Source of the DNA: Klebsormidium nitens
Lineage: Eukaryota; Streptophyta; Klebsormidiophyceae; Klebsormidiales; Klebsormidiaceae
Direction of reading: 5' to 3'
Length of the DNA stretch: 33,768 nt
NCBI GenBank assembly: GCA_000708835.1
Contig: DF237723.1
Span: 1-33,768, forward strand
Shown one piece after another: positions 11,339 through 21,495 of the stretch. The notes beneath the pieces were generated by a model. That model searched no databases. It saw nothing but the letters and a program-made list of their open reading frames with translations, and was not told the DNA's origin. The position numbers were made by a program, and so were the translations under genes. The first letter of the stretch is position 1; each line of letters begins with the position of its first letter.

Positions 11339-12266
11339 GATCGTTACTGATCACCGAAGTAAGGCCGGTGCAAAATCACTCGGACTCCATGATCCTTTTG
11401 CGTCTGTCGTACTTTTTAAATTGATATTCAATTCCTGCAGACTTCTTTGCAGGATATAGATAGTAAAAACGAATAGGAATAGAACTAGTCCTTAAAGAGC
11501 CTTTATCATTAATCGTATATGCAATCGTTCTACCCGTGAGGTGACTTAACATGTGCATGCAACTCAATTTCAATCAACGGGGCCGGGCATATGAGGGTCC
11601 ATATATGCGATCATGGACCCTAGTAAACGAGATGGTTCCCTGATCCTGATGCACGAAACAATGATATCATGCAGCCCGGCCCACTGCATGACCCGGCCCC
11701 ACCGCACTAACAGTCAGTGGTATGGGCCGCGCGTTGCTAATTGAAGAACAGGATCGCTCCTGTAACTTGAAAGCTTATATGCGAATTCATATTCCATACA
11801 TGCACCGTGACAGGGGGCCGGCGGCCATGTCTTCATAACAGCTCGTTATATGATGTACTAACCCATGTCACAATGTGGGCCGCGGGCCGCGCGCCCGCGA
11901 TCCCATTGTGCTCATATGCATGTGCATGAGTGCGGCGGCGGGCCAGGCAGTACAATTTTGCAGTCGCAATCAGCCGAATGTTTGCGCGCAGTCTGCTTTA
12001 AGTACATATATGATGCATGCCGTCGTGATGCCAGGGCCTGATGTAGTCACGAAGACTCGGATGCCAATGACTGTTGTGCTTACATGTGCATGTGCCGCAA
12101 TTCTTCCACAATAAGCGTTCACCCCGCACAGGCGGCAACAGACTTTGAGCGTGCACGCAGGTGCACGGATGTTTTCATGGTCCACATTGCATTCACATGA
12201 GCGGTGCAGAATCCGGCATCGAGCAGCCAGCATCCTCAGCTTTTCAACAGCTGCAACGTTGTTTGT
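10928..12266. other. convergent intergenic space, small protein gene / MVD
   Basis: This lies between the stop of the 80-residue gene and the MVD stop at 12267. It contains the low-confidence spliced frame (to 11338) and then a gene-free stretch dominated by the palindromic island B. Confidence 0.6.
11540..12115. repeat. CATGCA/CATATG-rich palindromic island B
   Basis: Contains ACATGTGCATGCAAC near 11549, GGTCCATATATGCGATCATG near 11596, TGATATCATGCAG near 11661, CATATGCATGTGCATGAG near 11914, ACATATATGATGCATGCC near 12003 and ACATGTGCATGTGCC near 12081. Runs of G+C (GGGCCGCGGGCCGCGCGCCC near 11877) are interspersed. The word TACTAACCCATGT at 11856-11868 recurs exactly in island C. No coding feature was found. 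Confidence 0.55.
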
Positions 12267-15200
12267 TTATGAAACCGGAGGGAAGCCCGTCCTCGCATCT
12301 AATAGCAGTGGCTCTAGCGGCTTCTCACACACTTGTGGCCCCATCCCAACCCGAGTAGACATGATGTATTTCAACTCGCCGGGGAATTGCAACCCGGGCT
12401 TCGCCTCTTTACTGATCTCCGGTGCAGGCAGATCCCGGATGTCATCTGCCGAGGAGACGCTAGCTTCTTTCAGCAACTCCGCGCTTTCGACGTACTCGTT
12501 CAGGGGGGTAGAATCCGAAGGGGGAAAGTGGTAGAGCAGCCGTCGGAGGAGGGCCCCTCGGTCCGCTTCCAGGCAGAAGAGGACAGCGTTTGGCCCCGCG
12601 TCAAATGTGTATGCCGCCTGCAAGTTTCGCGAGGATTGTGGATGAGACCCAAAGGAGATGCAAAGCCAAAAAGTCGACGCTGTACGAAAGGCACCCTCTG
12701 CCCCGCTTCACTTCTTTGTCGAGTACGTTCAAGCTCTGCAAAAGAGACCCCAGCTTGCCGCCGGCAACGTCATCCAAGGGTTCACATTCTGGCTGAAAGG
12801 CTAATGGTGACCCAAGCAATCAAGTCTCTGCTTTGAAAGCAAACCCTGACAGCAACTTGCATTCGCAGTGGCTGGAAAAAGCGTTTCATGCCGCCTTTGT
12901 CACTGTCTCCACCACATCAGGAGCAATCCCTGCACTACCATCGCAAGAGTTTGGCATAACTGCAAATCATTTCAAAACTTCAAGTGGACGTCGTCGGATA
13001 CCGGCCTCGGCTGCCAAACAGCTCTCGATACGTTCTAGTCTCGCTTCCCGTTGTTCGCCCATCCTCGATCAGCCTGCACAATTCAGCGCCCAAACAACTC
13101 AGAAAGCCCGCTCCAGCCCACGATTCATGATCACCACACAAAGAGTTCGCTTTCCCGACCAACCTTTATCTCCCCCGCCTGCGCGTTCCACTGCTCCACG
13201 AGACCGATGACCTGGCGCGACGCATCGTTCATGTAGAAGATCGGCGGTGACGTGTCAAGACACGTGGCGTGGAATTGGTTGCTGTCGGCCATCGTGAGCG
13301 CGCCGAACGCCTGGAAGTCGCGCGCGGCAATCGCGCGCTCCATTGCGACCATCCGCTCGGGAACCACCGCCTGACGCAAACGGACTGAGTTTTAGGACGG
13401 AATTGAAACCTAGGTCCGGAATGAATCCTTTATTCACCAATGATCGACTGTCTAGACAGTGGCAGATTTCGCAGGTGCGAAGATCCTAGCCGCACCGCTG
13501 TTCTGAGCGCAAGTGCACGTAAGGACCCGAAACAGCTGCACGCTAGGAGGGTCCGACGCAATCGCCAGAAGAAAATCAAACTCCGCACACCGAAGCGGTT
13601 CCACTCTTCTCCACCGCTTCATTCACTCTGAGAGTACCAAGTGACGGGGACAGCGCAACAATCACTCAACGGGCAAGATTTACACGCATTCACAGCGAAC
13701 GTCAGCGGCAGGATGACGTCATTGCGGGATGCTCGCTTCCTGCCTACGAAGTCCTTCATGTGAGCGTCGCGGAAGGGAGGAGGCTCACCTTGGCTCTATG
13801 TAGAAGCAGCGGGCTCGTCCGCACGCTCTGCTGCATGCCCGCGGTGCTGCTCGTGTCCTTCTGCCGGTCGTTCACCTGCGGAGCGGGGTCGAGAGCTGAG
13901 CAAGAGCGGGTCACCAGCGGGTTTAGCACGCGTCAAGAGCGGGTCACGAGCGGGTTTAGCACGTTGCGAGCGGGTCACGAGCGGGTTCAGCACGCGTCAA
14001 GAGCGGGTCACGAGCGGATTTAGCACGTTAAGAGCAGGTCACGGGCGGTTTAGCACGCGTGAAGAGCAGGTCACAAGCGGGTTTAGACGCGTTACAAGAG
14101 CGGGTCACGAGCGGCTTAAGCACGCGTCAAGAGCGGGTCACGAGCGGGTTTGGCATCCGTTAAGAGAGGTCAAAAGCGGGGTAAGAGCAGGCTACCTGAT
14201 GGGCGTGAACATAGGAGAGCTGAGTTTGACACGGCCTGAAGTGCGCTTTGTGATTCTTTTGAAGCGGTACTTTTCTAGACATAGCAGGATACGAATTGGC
14301 GCCAGTATGAGGATTCACGTGTAAATTGTAGAGATTGAAGACGACCGGTGCAGCGAGAATGGAGCAGGGATTAGCATCCGATAAAATTTGTTGCATATCG
14401 GGGATTGGTCACCGGCTTCCAAAAGGTGAAAAGATGCATAATGCCCGCTCTTGCTCACTTTTCTGATCAAGAGACTCTCCGGAAAAATTGCAAGGACCCG
14501 AAGTTGCGAGCAAACAGACTGCTGAGAGTCTTGCGGCGCTTCTAGTCCTTTGCAACTCGTTCTTCGCAAAAACGTTCGAGACTTGGCCCTCTCCATTCCG
14601 TCCCCACATCGGATTGAAGGTCCGCACTATCTCCCTATCTTGCATCGATGTACAAAATTTTGGACCTTTTGCGATTTCGTCCAGAAGGGCTGCTGGAAGG
14701 CGCTTTTCTTCGCCAACAAACTTTCAAAAGGATGCAGTAACGTCTAAGTTGCGCGCTAAAGGCACTCCTGCAAAAGGAACAGCACAAACGACCGAGAGTT
14801 TGAATACGAAGGCTCACCACGGCCACCAGCACTCTAAGGTCCGGCCAGTGCTCCTCCCCGGCCACCTGCTCCGCGATGCTATCGTGACCGTCCGATGCCT
14901 GCACGATGCAGATCGACGGTGGACGCTTCATGCACAATGGACGGTGGACGCTTCGATGCTTCTCAAGCGAACCTCAGTAATCTGGACATCTTTGGAAACG
15001 ACAGCTGTACACGAAAAGAAGCCGTTTCGAGAGACTTCAGCTGACAATAGGATTTGCTTCACGCAAAAGTTCGCCTGCGGCCAAGCAATGGGACCGAGGG
15101 GCTCCCTGGGTTCGGCAGTAAGGATGAAACTTCGCACTCCCGGCCGAAGGGCGTTCTAAGAAACGGTCCCTGAGCCATCAGCACGAAGGGCGAAGATCGT

Positions 15201-16932
15201 GATTCGTAGGGGGCTGCTCAGCTTTTGCATCTTCCTTTCGGAATCGACTTCCTTGGCGTCAAGTACACCCGGCGAAGTTTAAAGAAACACGCAACGGAGA
15301 AAGATGTCGCCACTATGATTGAAGCACCACATTTGGTGGGAGTTGGAAAAGGAGGACAATGCCAAACGTTCTGGACAAAAGAACGTTGGTGAGATTCTCA
15401 AGTGAAGGCTTACCTGCCCCATGTTCCATCGCACGAAGCCGCCATATAGGCTTCTGCAGGCACTGCCGGAACCCAGCCTGCAAGTCGGAATCACACAGAT
15501 GATAGTGCATCCGGCCAGAAGGGTGGGAAGACAGGGCCCGAAATTTGAACCAGGCCTGAAGCACCTGTTATGAGCTCTGAACCGCGGCAAGAAGTCGGCG
15601 ACAAAACGACCTGTCCTAAACAAGTGAGTTGGAAATGCTCGTCCATGAGAGAAGAAGATTGCGGGCTCACTTACCTGGCAATTGCCGACAAGTCGCCAGG
15701 TCGCTCCTCTGTGACTCCTAGAAGTTGGGCTAAGGAAAATACTGCAGACAGCGAGAAACAAGGTTAGGGTGAACGGGGTAGCGACAAAGGCTGGGCATCT
15801 CCTTCTCGATGGATCTTGAGGAGGCTGTATGGGAGGAATTCTTAAGAGAAGGCCTTACTTACTCCCCCTCACCTAGGCAAGCAAAACCGGCTGCGGAGGA
15901 CGCCAGGCCCGCCGCGGTCGGAAAGTTGTTACGTGAAGCGACGTGGATGCGCCAGCTCCGTAGCTGCTCTTGTGACGCTTTCTCCCCTCCGGCCTCGATG
16001 CCTTGCGCTCGCTCGCGAACGGCACGCAGGCAGTTCTGGTACCGGACGCTGTCCGATATTGACACCTCCTGTGGGAATCGGGGAGGGGGGGGAGGGCAAG
16101 GCATTAGCTTGGATCTTGGGGTAGAAGCGGAGATGGCCCACAAGTTAGGCTCACCACGGTACCAAATGATCATTGAGATGAAAAAGGTGGGGATAGCAAC
16201 AAGCCTTGACTGGAGCCCATCTGAGCATTAGGATCGCAGCGGTTGCATCAACAGGCATCACAAACAATCTTACACGTGGGAGACCTGTCTGACGAAGCAT
16301 CCGAAGTTCCATAAGGCGTGCCAGAGTTGGGGAACTTGTCAGGCAGGTGTTGCATTGTGGTCGAGAGAGTGCTCAAGCTAGAGCTGGTCGGCGGGAATCA
16401 AGCGAAACACTCTGATTCCACTGGTTTCAACTGCGCCGCTGATCTGAAGAGTGGTCGCCAGTGCTGTCCTTGAATTAGAGAGACCAGATCCCAAGCACCC
16501 AGTAACTAACAGCCTGTAGTCATCCAATCACTCGGCTTTCCCAATTGGCAACCACAGCTTACGAACGGCAGGTACTGTGCCATTCTAAGTTTGATCCGAG
16601 CGCCCAGGATACTATGCCTAACCACCAAAATGCTTTGACCACCCACGCCACAAATCGCCCACCACCAGAGGAGACCATCAATTGGGAGTCGACCTCACCT
16701 TTCCATTCAGCCACAGCTTGTCTTCCTCAAACGCAGGGCTGATTGCCACCGTGGTGGTTGCGGCCAGATCATTTGGATCCAGAGTGACGCTCAGAGAAGA
16801 ATTCAGGGGAAGGATCAGGGCTTCGTCCCGCTTGCCCCAGTACTTGATTACAGCGATATTTGTCGGCGTGCGCGCAGTGACAGAGAAGATAGGGGCGCCA
16901 TCAGGAGACTGAGAGAGCTGGATTGCGCCCAT
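12267..16932 (-). CDS. MVD1: mevalonate diphosphate decarboxylase
   Basis: Eight minus-strand exons: 16932-16699, 16068-15873, 15741-15675, 15477-15414, 14898-14818, 13875-13789, 13370-13164 and 12617-12267. All are GT-AG and the phases agree; the product is 428 residues, close to plant MVDs. The enzyme (GHMP superfamily) converts mevalonate-5-diphosphate to isopentenyl diphosphate with ATP, the last step of the mevalonate pathway. Motifs: [20 protein letters not shown] (21-40), the phosphate-binding loop [15 protein letters not shown] (125-139), [16 protein letters not shown] (168-183), catalytic Asp 282 in [13 protein letters not shown], and [13 protein letters not shown] near 314. The start is the first in-frame ATG; the frame stays open a little further upstream with no ATG, so a further 5' exon cannot be fully excluded. 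The residue before GSGSACRS is Leu instead of the usual Gln/Arg/Lys. The gene is divergent with the YigZ/IMPACT gene. Confidence 0.95.
13904..14182. repeat. 31-34-bp minisatellite in MVD intron
   Basis: About nine imperfect tandem copies of a unit starting GAGCGGGTCACGAGCGGGTT and continuing with TAGCACGCGTCAA, decaying at the right end (GAGAGGTCAAAAGCGGGG). The whole array sits inside the 942-bp intron 13876-14817 of MVD, about 30 bp from the 5' edge of exon 6. The unit contains two GAGCGGGT half-units, suggesting growth from a smaller repeat. It can be read as a repetitive plus-strand peptide (ERVTSGFST), which I regard as accidental. Confidence 0.92.
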
Positions 16933-17534
16933 TGCTGCGACCTGCCGTACCAAGCGAGCAGGGCGCCCTTGCTGGGTGTTGAAAAGGACTCAATGGCTCC
17001 TGCTCAGACTCGAAGAGCTGACGAACAAGCTCAGCTGGCACCCACTAGCTATAAGAGGCGCCTTCGCCCTCTCTTCTCTGCACTTCTGATCTTCAAAGAT
17101 CTCTCGCATGAAGTCGGACATCAGCTGGAGCAATGTGACAGCAAAATTTGAAAGCAAAAGCTGGCCCTGCTTCAAATTCCAGCAGATATCCGCAGCAGAT
17201 TGTCTGCTTTTTACAGAAACTGGGGGCTTTTAGATTACGCGCATTGGACAGCGGTTATAAGGCAAAATGGCTGTAACGCACTACCTGGCTAATGGAAAAA
17301 TGGTTGCTGCTTCCCAGCTGCTTATATACATATGTGCAACTCTTATATGCAGGTTGAAAGCTGAGCTCCTGCATCTTTTCATCCTGTGTGGAGGCAATGC
17401 ACCATTTGGCATTTGGTGGCGGGGCGCGCAGCTTTCCGCTCTTGAAACGAAATGCTTTCGTCAATGCACAGAAGTCGTCCACTTCCCTATTACTATTAGT
17501 ATCAGCGTAAATTGGCTGTCTGTGGATCAGGACC
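16933..17534. promoter_or_regulatory. divergent promoter region MVD / YigZ-IMPACT gene
   Basis: Only 602 bp lie between the two ATGs, so a bidirectional promoter with both 5' UTRs is likely. A TATA-like GGTTATAAGG occurs near 17252 and a TTATATACATATG word near 17322. Neither can be assigned to a start site from sequence alone. Confidence 0.5.
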
Positions 17535-20500
17535 ATGGCGCTCGGTAGGGCGTCCCGTGCAGGGTCCCTTGCAGCAGCCGCCCGGCAGCTCGCACACCAT
17601 GCTGACCATGGCGTCCTCTCCGCTCGAACGAAGGCGGCAGAGGGGTGCTTTGAGCGGGGCTGGCTGCAGCATTCTCTAGGCTCAGAAGCAGCTAACAACT
17701 GTAGCCGGCACCCCTGTGTGCCGACGACGCCTTGCCAGCATCGCCATGGATTCACGAGGCCAGGAGATAGGAGAAGAAAGTTGCATCAACAACGAAGTTC
17801 ACCCTTAGCCACAGTTCACTGCTTGCAGAGAGTGCACGACCGGTCCACTCACACACTGTGCCACTCCGCTCTTGCTTGCTGCCAAAATGTGTATCATAGA
17901 CGGAAAGTCCTTGAACCGAATGGCGAACTTTCCAAAAGGTCCACAAGGATTGCAGAATACGTTCGCTCGTTGACGTGCCGAGCGAGCAGCGAGGAGGGGC
18001 AAGTGGAAGGTCCGGGGGGGAACTACATGACTCTGGCAGAGCGTGTGCGGTGCGAGACGGAGGTCAAGAGGAGCCGCTTCATTGCCTGGGGGGCGCCCGT
18101 TGGAAGCGAGGCCGAGGCGCTCACATTCCTGGACGAGGCAAGTCAAGAAAGCTCTGCAGAGTAACCTTGCTCTTTACAGAAACCAGGAGGAGGATTGCTT
18201 CTTGAAAGCTGGCACCCTCTTGTGTCAAAAGGGTTGCAACTCCTTGTCTGTCGATAGGGAGAATGCGACACAAGAGGGTGCCAACTCCTGGTCTGTTGAT
18301 AGGGAGGCGGCTGTTCAGTGTTCGTTGTCAAATTCGGGCAGTGCCCTTTTCCTTGCAAGATTCTTTTGCGGATTGCCGATGTCCACCCCGAAATGAACAC
18401 TTCAGCATATGTCGAGAATTGCTGATGCCACAGGACGTCGTGTCAGATATGTGCACTGCTGAGGGCAAGCACCGCAATGCTGAGGGCAGTATGAGGTACA
18501 AAGATGAGTTTGATATGTTGCCCCCTCTGTTGGGCCTTGCAAAACATGTGTACTGGGGCTGATGCGCCTTACTTTGAACAGAGGTGCAGGTGAAGGACCC
18601 GAGCGCGAGTCACAACTGCTGGGCATTCAAGGTAAGGCCTCCTGACACACAAGGAGTTTGGCTCACGGCTAGCTGGGGCGCACTTTACCATCCCATCGAT
18701 CATCAAGCTTTATGCAATGGTGTTTCAACCGGGCTTCTATTTGACGGAAGAGCTCAAGGCCCCGCTTTCGTCTCCATGTCTCTGCCGTGTTATATGTCCC
18801 TTCCGTAACCTTGGTTCCCAATCAGCCTGCGTTTCAGCCTGTGTCCTCGTTTTTTCATCTATTCTGGTCCGACATTTTTGGCCCCGAGTTTTCTTGTTTC
18901 CATCTTGCGATAAGCGTCTGGTTTCTTCACTTATGCAGCTGGGCGAACGGTACCGGTTCAGCGACGATGGAGAGCCGGGCGGGACAGCGGGCCGGCCGAT
19001 GTACGCGGCAATTGAGGGGTCGGGGCTTGACGCCATTATGGTGGTTGTAACCAGGTAGGAGCAGGAGGATATGCACCTACATTTTCGACTTCCAAACGAG
19101 AAGAGGCAGAGATTTGCCGAAAGAGGATTTGAACCAAGAAACTGATGTGTTTTCAAGACTGGTGCGGTTGATGTCGGATGATTTCGATTCCGGACGGGCA
19201 AAGATTTATTCCAATTTTGGATGGGTAAAGCCAGGGTTTCATTCATTCAAGCTGCAGTCCGTGACAGCTGTTTATTCGCGAATCGGAACTCGGCATGATG
19301 ACGTGGTCACTTTTTGATTTGGCACTAAACCGGTATCGAATCGACTGCAGTTTCACCAGGTGAAACCCTGGTTTTAGCCGTCCGAAAATCGTTTCGAACA
19401 TTGCCCGTCTGGAATCGAAGAAACCATCCGAACTTAGCCGCACCAGTCTTTGAGATCAAAAGATTGCTAGATAAACGACATCCTGTGCGTATTATTTGTA
19501 GTCCCTTGAAATGACGTCTGCAGCAGGAAATGAAAGAGGATGCTTTTTGAGCCGTCAGGACCTTTCCAGTCTTCCCATTCACGTTTCCCCTTCACGGATG
19601 TACCATGCAGATTCTTTGGCGGTACGAAGCTGGGTAGCGGGGGCCTGGTCCGCGCGTACGGCGGCGCCGTAACCGCCTGCCTCCGAGACGCGCCGACCCG
19701 GGAGGTCCGAGCCAAGGTACGGTCTGCTGCCCAACCGGCCTCAAAAATCGGTCTCCAGAATAGGTCTACTTATAGTAATTTGACGGGTAGGGTTTGGGGT
19801 GGGTACGGGTGCGGAGCGGGTGATCAATTGGGTTTTGGATGTTGGTGTTAGCTTCGTTCTTGCTACAATCTGAGCTTACTTTAAGTAATACAGAAAAGTA
19901 TGCCTTGAAAGTGGGTCTCGGAATCTGGCTAAATTCACACGTAACTGCAACGACGTCATTCGTTTGACGATCAAATTCTTTGATGGTACTCGGCTGCGGG
20001 CCTCCGCACCGTTAGTTGCAAATGAAGTCTGTCGTATGCTTGCTGTCAAAGGTGGACTGCGTGTGCTGGTTGATCTGCTACAAGTGGTCGTCAATATTTT
20101 CTTATAGCGGGTGATGCACGGACCATGCGGCCCTTCGGAGTCTGGCTACAGAAGGTCCTGGTGAAGCGACCGTGGGTGTCTTTGCGCAGGTTTCGGTCGA
20201 AGTGTTAGTGCCCTACGAGCTTCTGGGCATCCTCTATTCACTGGTGAGGCTATTGGTTGCATCACTCCCCCGATCGTTACGCCCTATCGTTGATGATCCA
20301 CCTGACCTGAAGCGAGAACCCCTTTGACGGCCGGATTCACCCTAACAGAGAAATCCCAATGGCTGCAAACAACATTGGCGTGCTCATGAGGTTCTGGAGA
20401 AGGAGCTCTGGCATAGGTATCCTGGAATGAGTTGTCAAGTGGCAACTTTGAGACGTCAGACTGTGCTAGGAGAGAGCTTTTCCGATCGAAAGCATTATTC

Positions 20501-20672
20501 TTCCCCGCAGTTGGAAGCTCATGGTGCCGACAAAATCTCGGAAGAGTTCGGAAGCGGGGACGTTGGGGGCGTCAAGATGGCCCTTAGAGTCGAACCGGGC
20601 AGAGTAGAAAAGCTAACGTCAGACTTGAAGGATGCCAGCGCCGGCCAGGTTGTCGTGCAAAGACCTCCCTAA
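17535..20672 (+). CDS. YigZ/IMPACT (UPF0029) family protein with long N-terminal extension
   Basis: Six exons, 17535-18137, 18590-18631, 18939-19054, 19611-19716, 20190-20243 and 20511-20672, give 360 residues; phases 0, 0, 2, 0, 0. The first donor is GC (GACGAG|GCAAGT). Only that site gives the family reading [18 protein letters not shown]. The UPF0029 domain (about 170-290) contains [38 protein letters not shown] and [18 protein letters not shown]. The C-terminus (290-360) matches the DUF1949 ferredoxin-like domain of bacterial YigZ, unlike animal IMPACT, which carries an N-terminal RWD domain. The function of YigZ-type proteins is unsettled; IMPACT regulates GCN2. The first 165 residues are Ala/Arg/Ser-rich at the start ([19 protein letters not shown]), suggesting an organelle transit peptide and hence a bacterial or plastid origin, which is inference. 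The start has a good ACCATGG context. Confidence 0.9.
18211..18306. repeat. inverted plus direct repeat in IMPACT-family intron 1
   Basis: GGCACCCTCTTGTGTC at 18211-18226 and its exact reverse complement at 18267-18282 form a perfect 16-bp stem with a 40-nt loop. Overlapping it, a 26-bp segment at 18236-18261 is repeated with three mismatches at 18281-18306 (period 45). All lie in the GC-AG intron 18138-18589. Confidence 0.85.
19150..19450. repeat. long imperfect foldback (inverted duplication) in IMPACT-family intron 3
   Basis: Arms of about 105 bp (roughly 19155-19260 and the complement of 19341-19447) align at roughly 75-80 percent by eye. Shared blocks are AAGACTGGTGCGG, GATTCCRGACGGGCAA, CCAGGGTTTCA and CTGCAGTC, in the same order. 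Homology fades towards the centre near 19303, leaving a loop of about 80 bp. The element lies wholly in intron 19055-19610 and would be transcribed as a hairpin with the gene. It could be a MITE/foldback remnant or a young small-RNA hairpin; no terminal target duplication was identified. Confidence 0.75.
19901..20171 (+). pseudogene. possible ARM-repeat-like coding relic in IMPACT-family intron 4
   Basis: A frame open without ATG from 19901 to 20104 reads like armadillo helices ([17 protein letters not shown], then [14 protein letters not shown]). After a stop, and with a frame change, GDARTMR and [13 protein letters not shown] follow near 20112-20170. The order resembles one ARM repeat, but the pieces are broken by a stop and a shift and lie inside intron 19717-20189. 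It may equally be chance. Confidence 0.2.
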
Positions 20673-21495
20673 CCTTTCATGTTTGGCATGATTAAGATCG
20701 ATATAATCTTTCATCCAAATGGATGACATATCTAGCTCAGTGGACGGCTGCGGCGCTGCGTGGTAGACTGAAATGTGGATGACCACTATCAGCAATCATG
20801 TTAAGCTGGCAATTCGTTGCATGTGCCAGGCGGGCCCGCGTGCAGAAACAGATTCGATTGTGGCCTGCAATCATTATAACTGATATCATAGTACCTATAT
20901 GCACATGCACATGTCATGCATGCCGCCGACATACTAACCCATGTGGTGAATATATACCGTACGAGCTGCGCGTACGTACGCGTGTTGTCGTGCGATCATG
21001 CAGTCCAGCGACAACTGCAGCCGGCACTGCACGTTTGCCTGCACGAACCTGCCGCATGCACGTTTCAAGGCCGTTGAGTAATCGTGCATTTGTCTAGCGG
21101 TATCTGAGTCTCCGGGCCGCCCTGGACCATATGCGAGTCATACGGTGTGTGGAACAAACTTCAGTCTTTCCCTTTATCGTAAGAATTCCTCTCACGATGC
21201 CTGGGCCTACGTCTGAATCATGCGCGGCTATCAGGATCAATTTCAACGCTCTGAATACTCTTCAGTGAGGGTCCTCCGGCTAGATTTCTAGATCAGACAA
21301 ACCGATCAATCAACAATTGCTGCAGACCTTCCTCTGCACTGTCCTGCGCTACTTTTGATATAAGCAACCAGATCCACATCTTTGGTCTGCAAGAAGCTGT
21401 CACACAAGCAGTTACCCTTCCCGCATAGTGACTAACGAAGGCCTAAAATTTTGAGTCTTTAGTATCTTCCTCTCAACGCGAAATGCAGTCCACGG
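20673..21495. other. convergent intergenic space, IMPACT-family / SKP1-like
   Basis: No gene was found between the facing stop codons. Island C occupies the middle. A TAGCTCAGTGG word at 20733-20743 looks like a tRNA A box but has no partner (see rejected items). Confidence 0.6.
20790..21135. repeat. CATGCA/CATATG-rich palindromic island C
   Basis: Contains TATATGCACATGCACATG followed by TCATGCATGCC near 20896-20924, CGCGTACGTACGCG near 20967, GCGATCATGCAG near 20991, CCGCATGCACG near 21052 and ACCATATGCGAG near 21125. TACTAACCCATGT at 20932-20944 is identical to the word in island B. No frame or RNA gene accounts for it. Confidence 0.55.

Noticed and set aside
12333-12836. 167-codon plus-strand frame over the MVD last exon
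   Set aside because: It runs antisense to well-conserved MVD C-terminal sequence, and its composition is that of a shadow.
13760-14023. Plus-strand frame with repeated ERVTSGFST units
   Set aside because: This is the minisatellite read as protein; it lies in an MVD intron and has no homologue.
13904-14182. Regular 31-34-bp repeats considered as a CRISPR array
   Set aside because: Units are directly abutting with no unique spacers, in a eukaryotic intron.
19114-19443. Two similar small frames on opposite strands (both containing KPGFH..KLQS)
   Set aside because: They are the two arms of the foldback, so similarity comes from the DNA inverted repeat and not from paralogous genes.
20733-20743. 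TAGCTCAGTGG, a perfect match to a tRNA A box
   Set aside because: No B box (GGTTCRA) or foldable cloverleaf follows within 100 bp.
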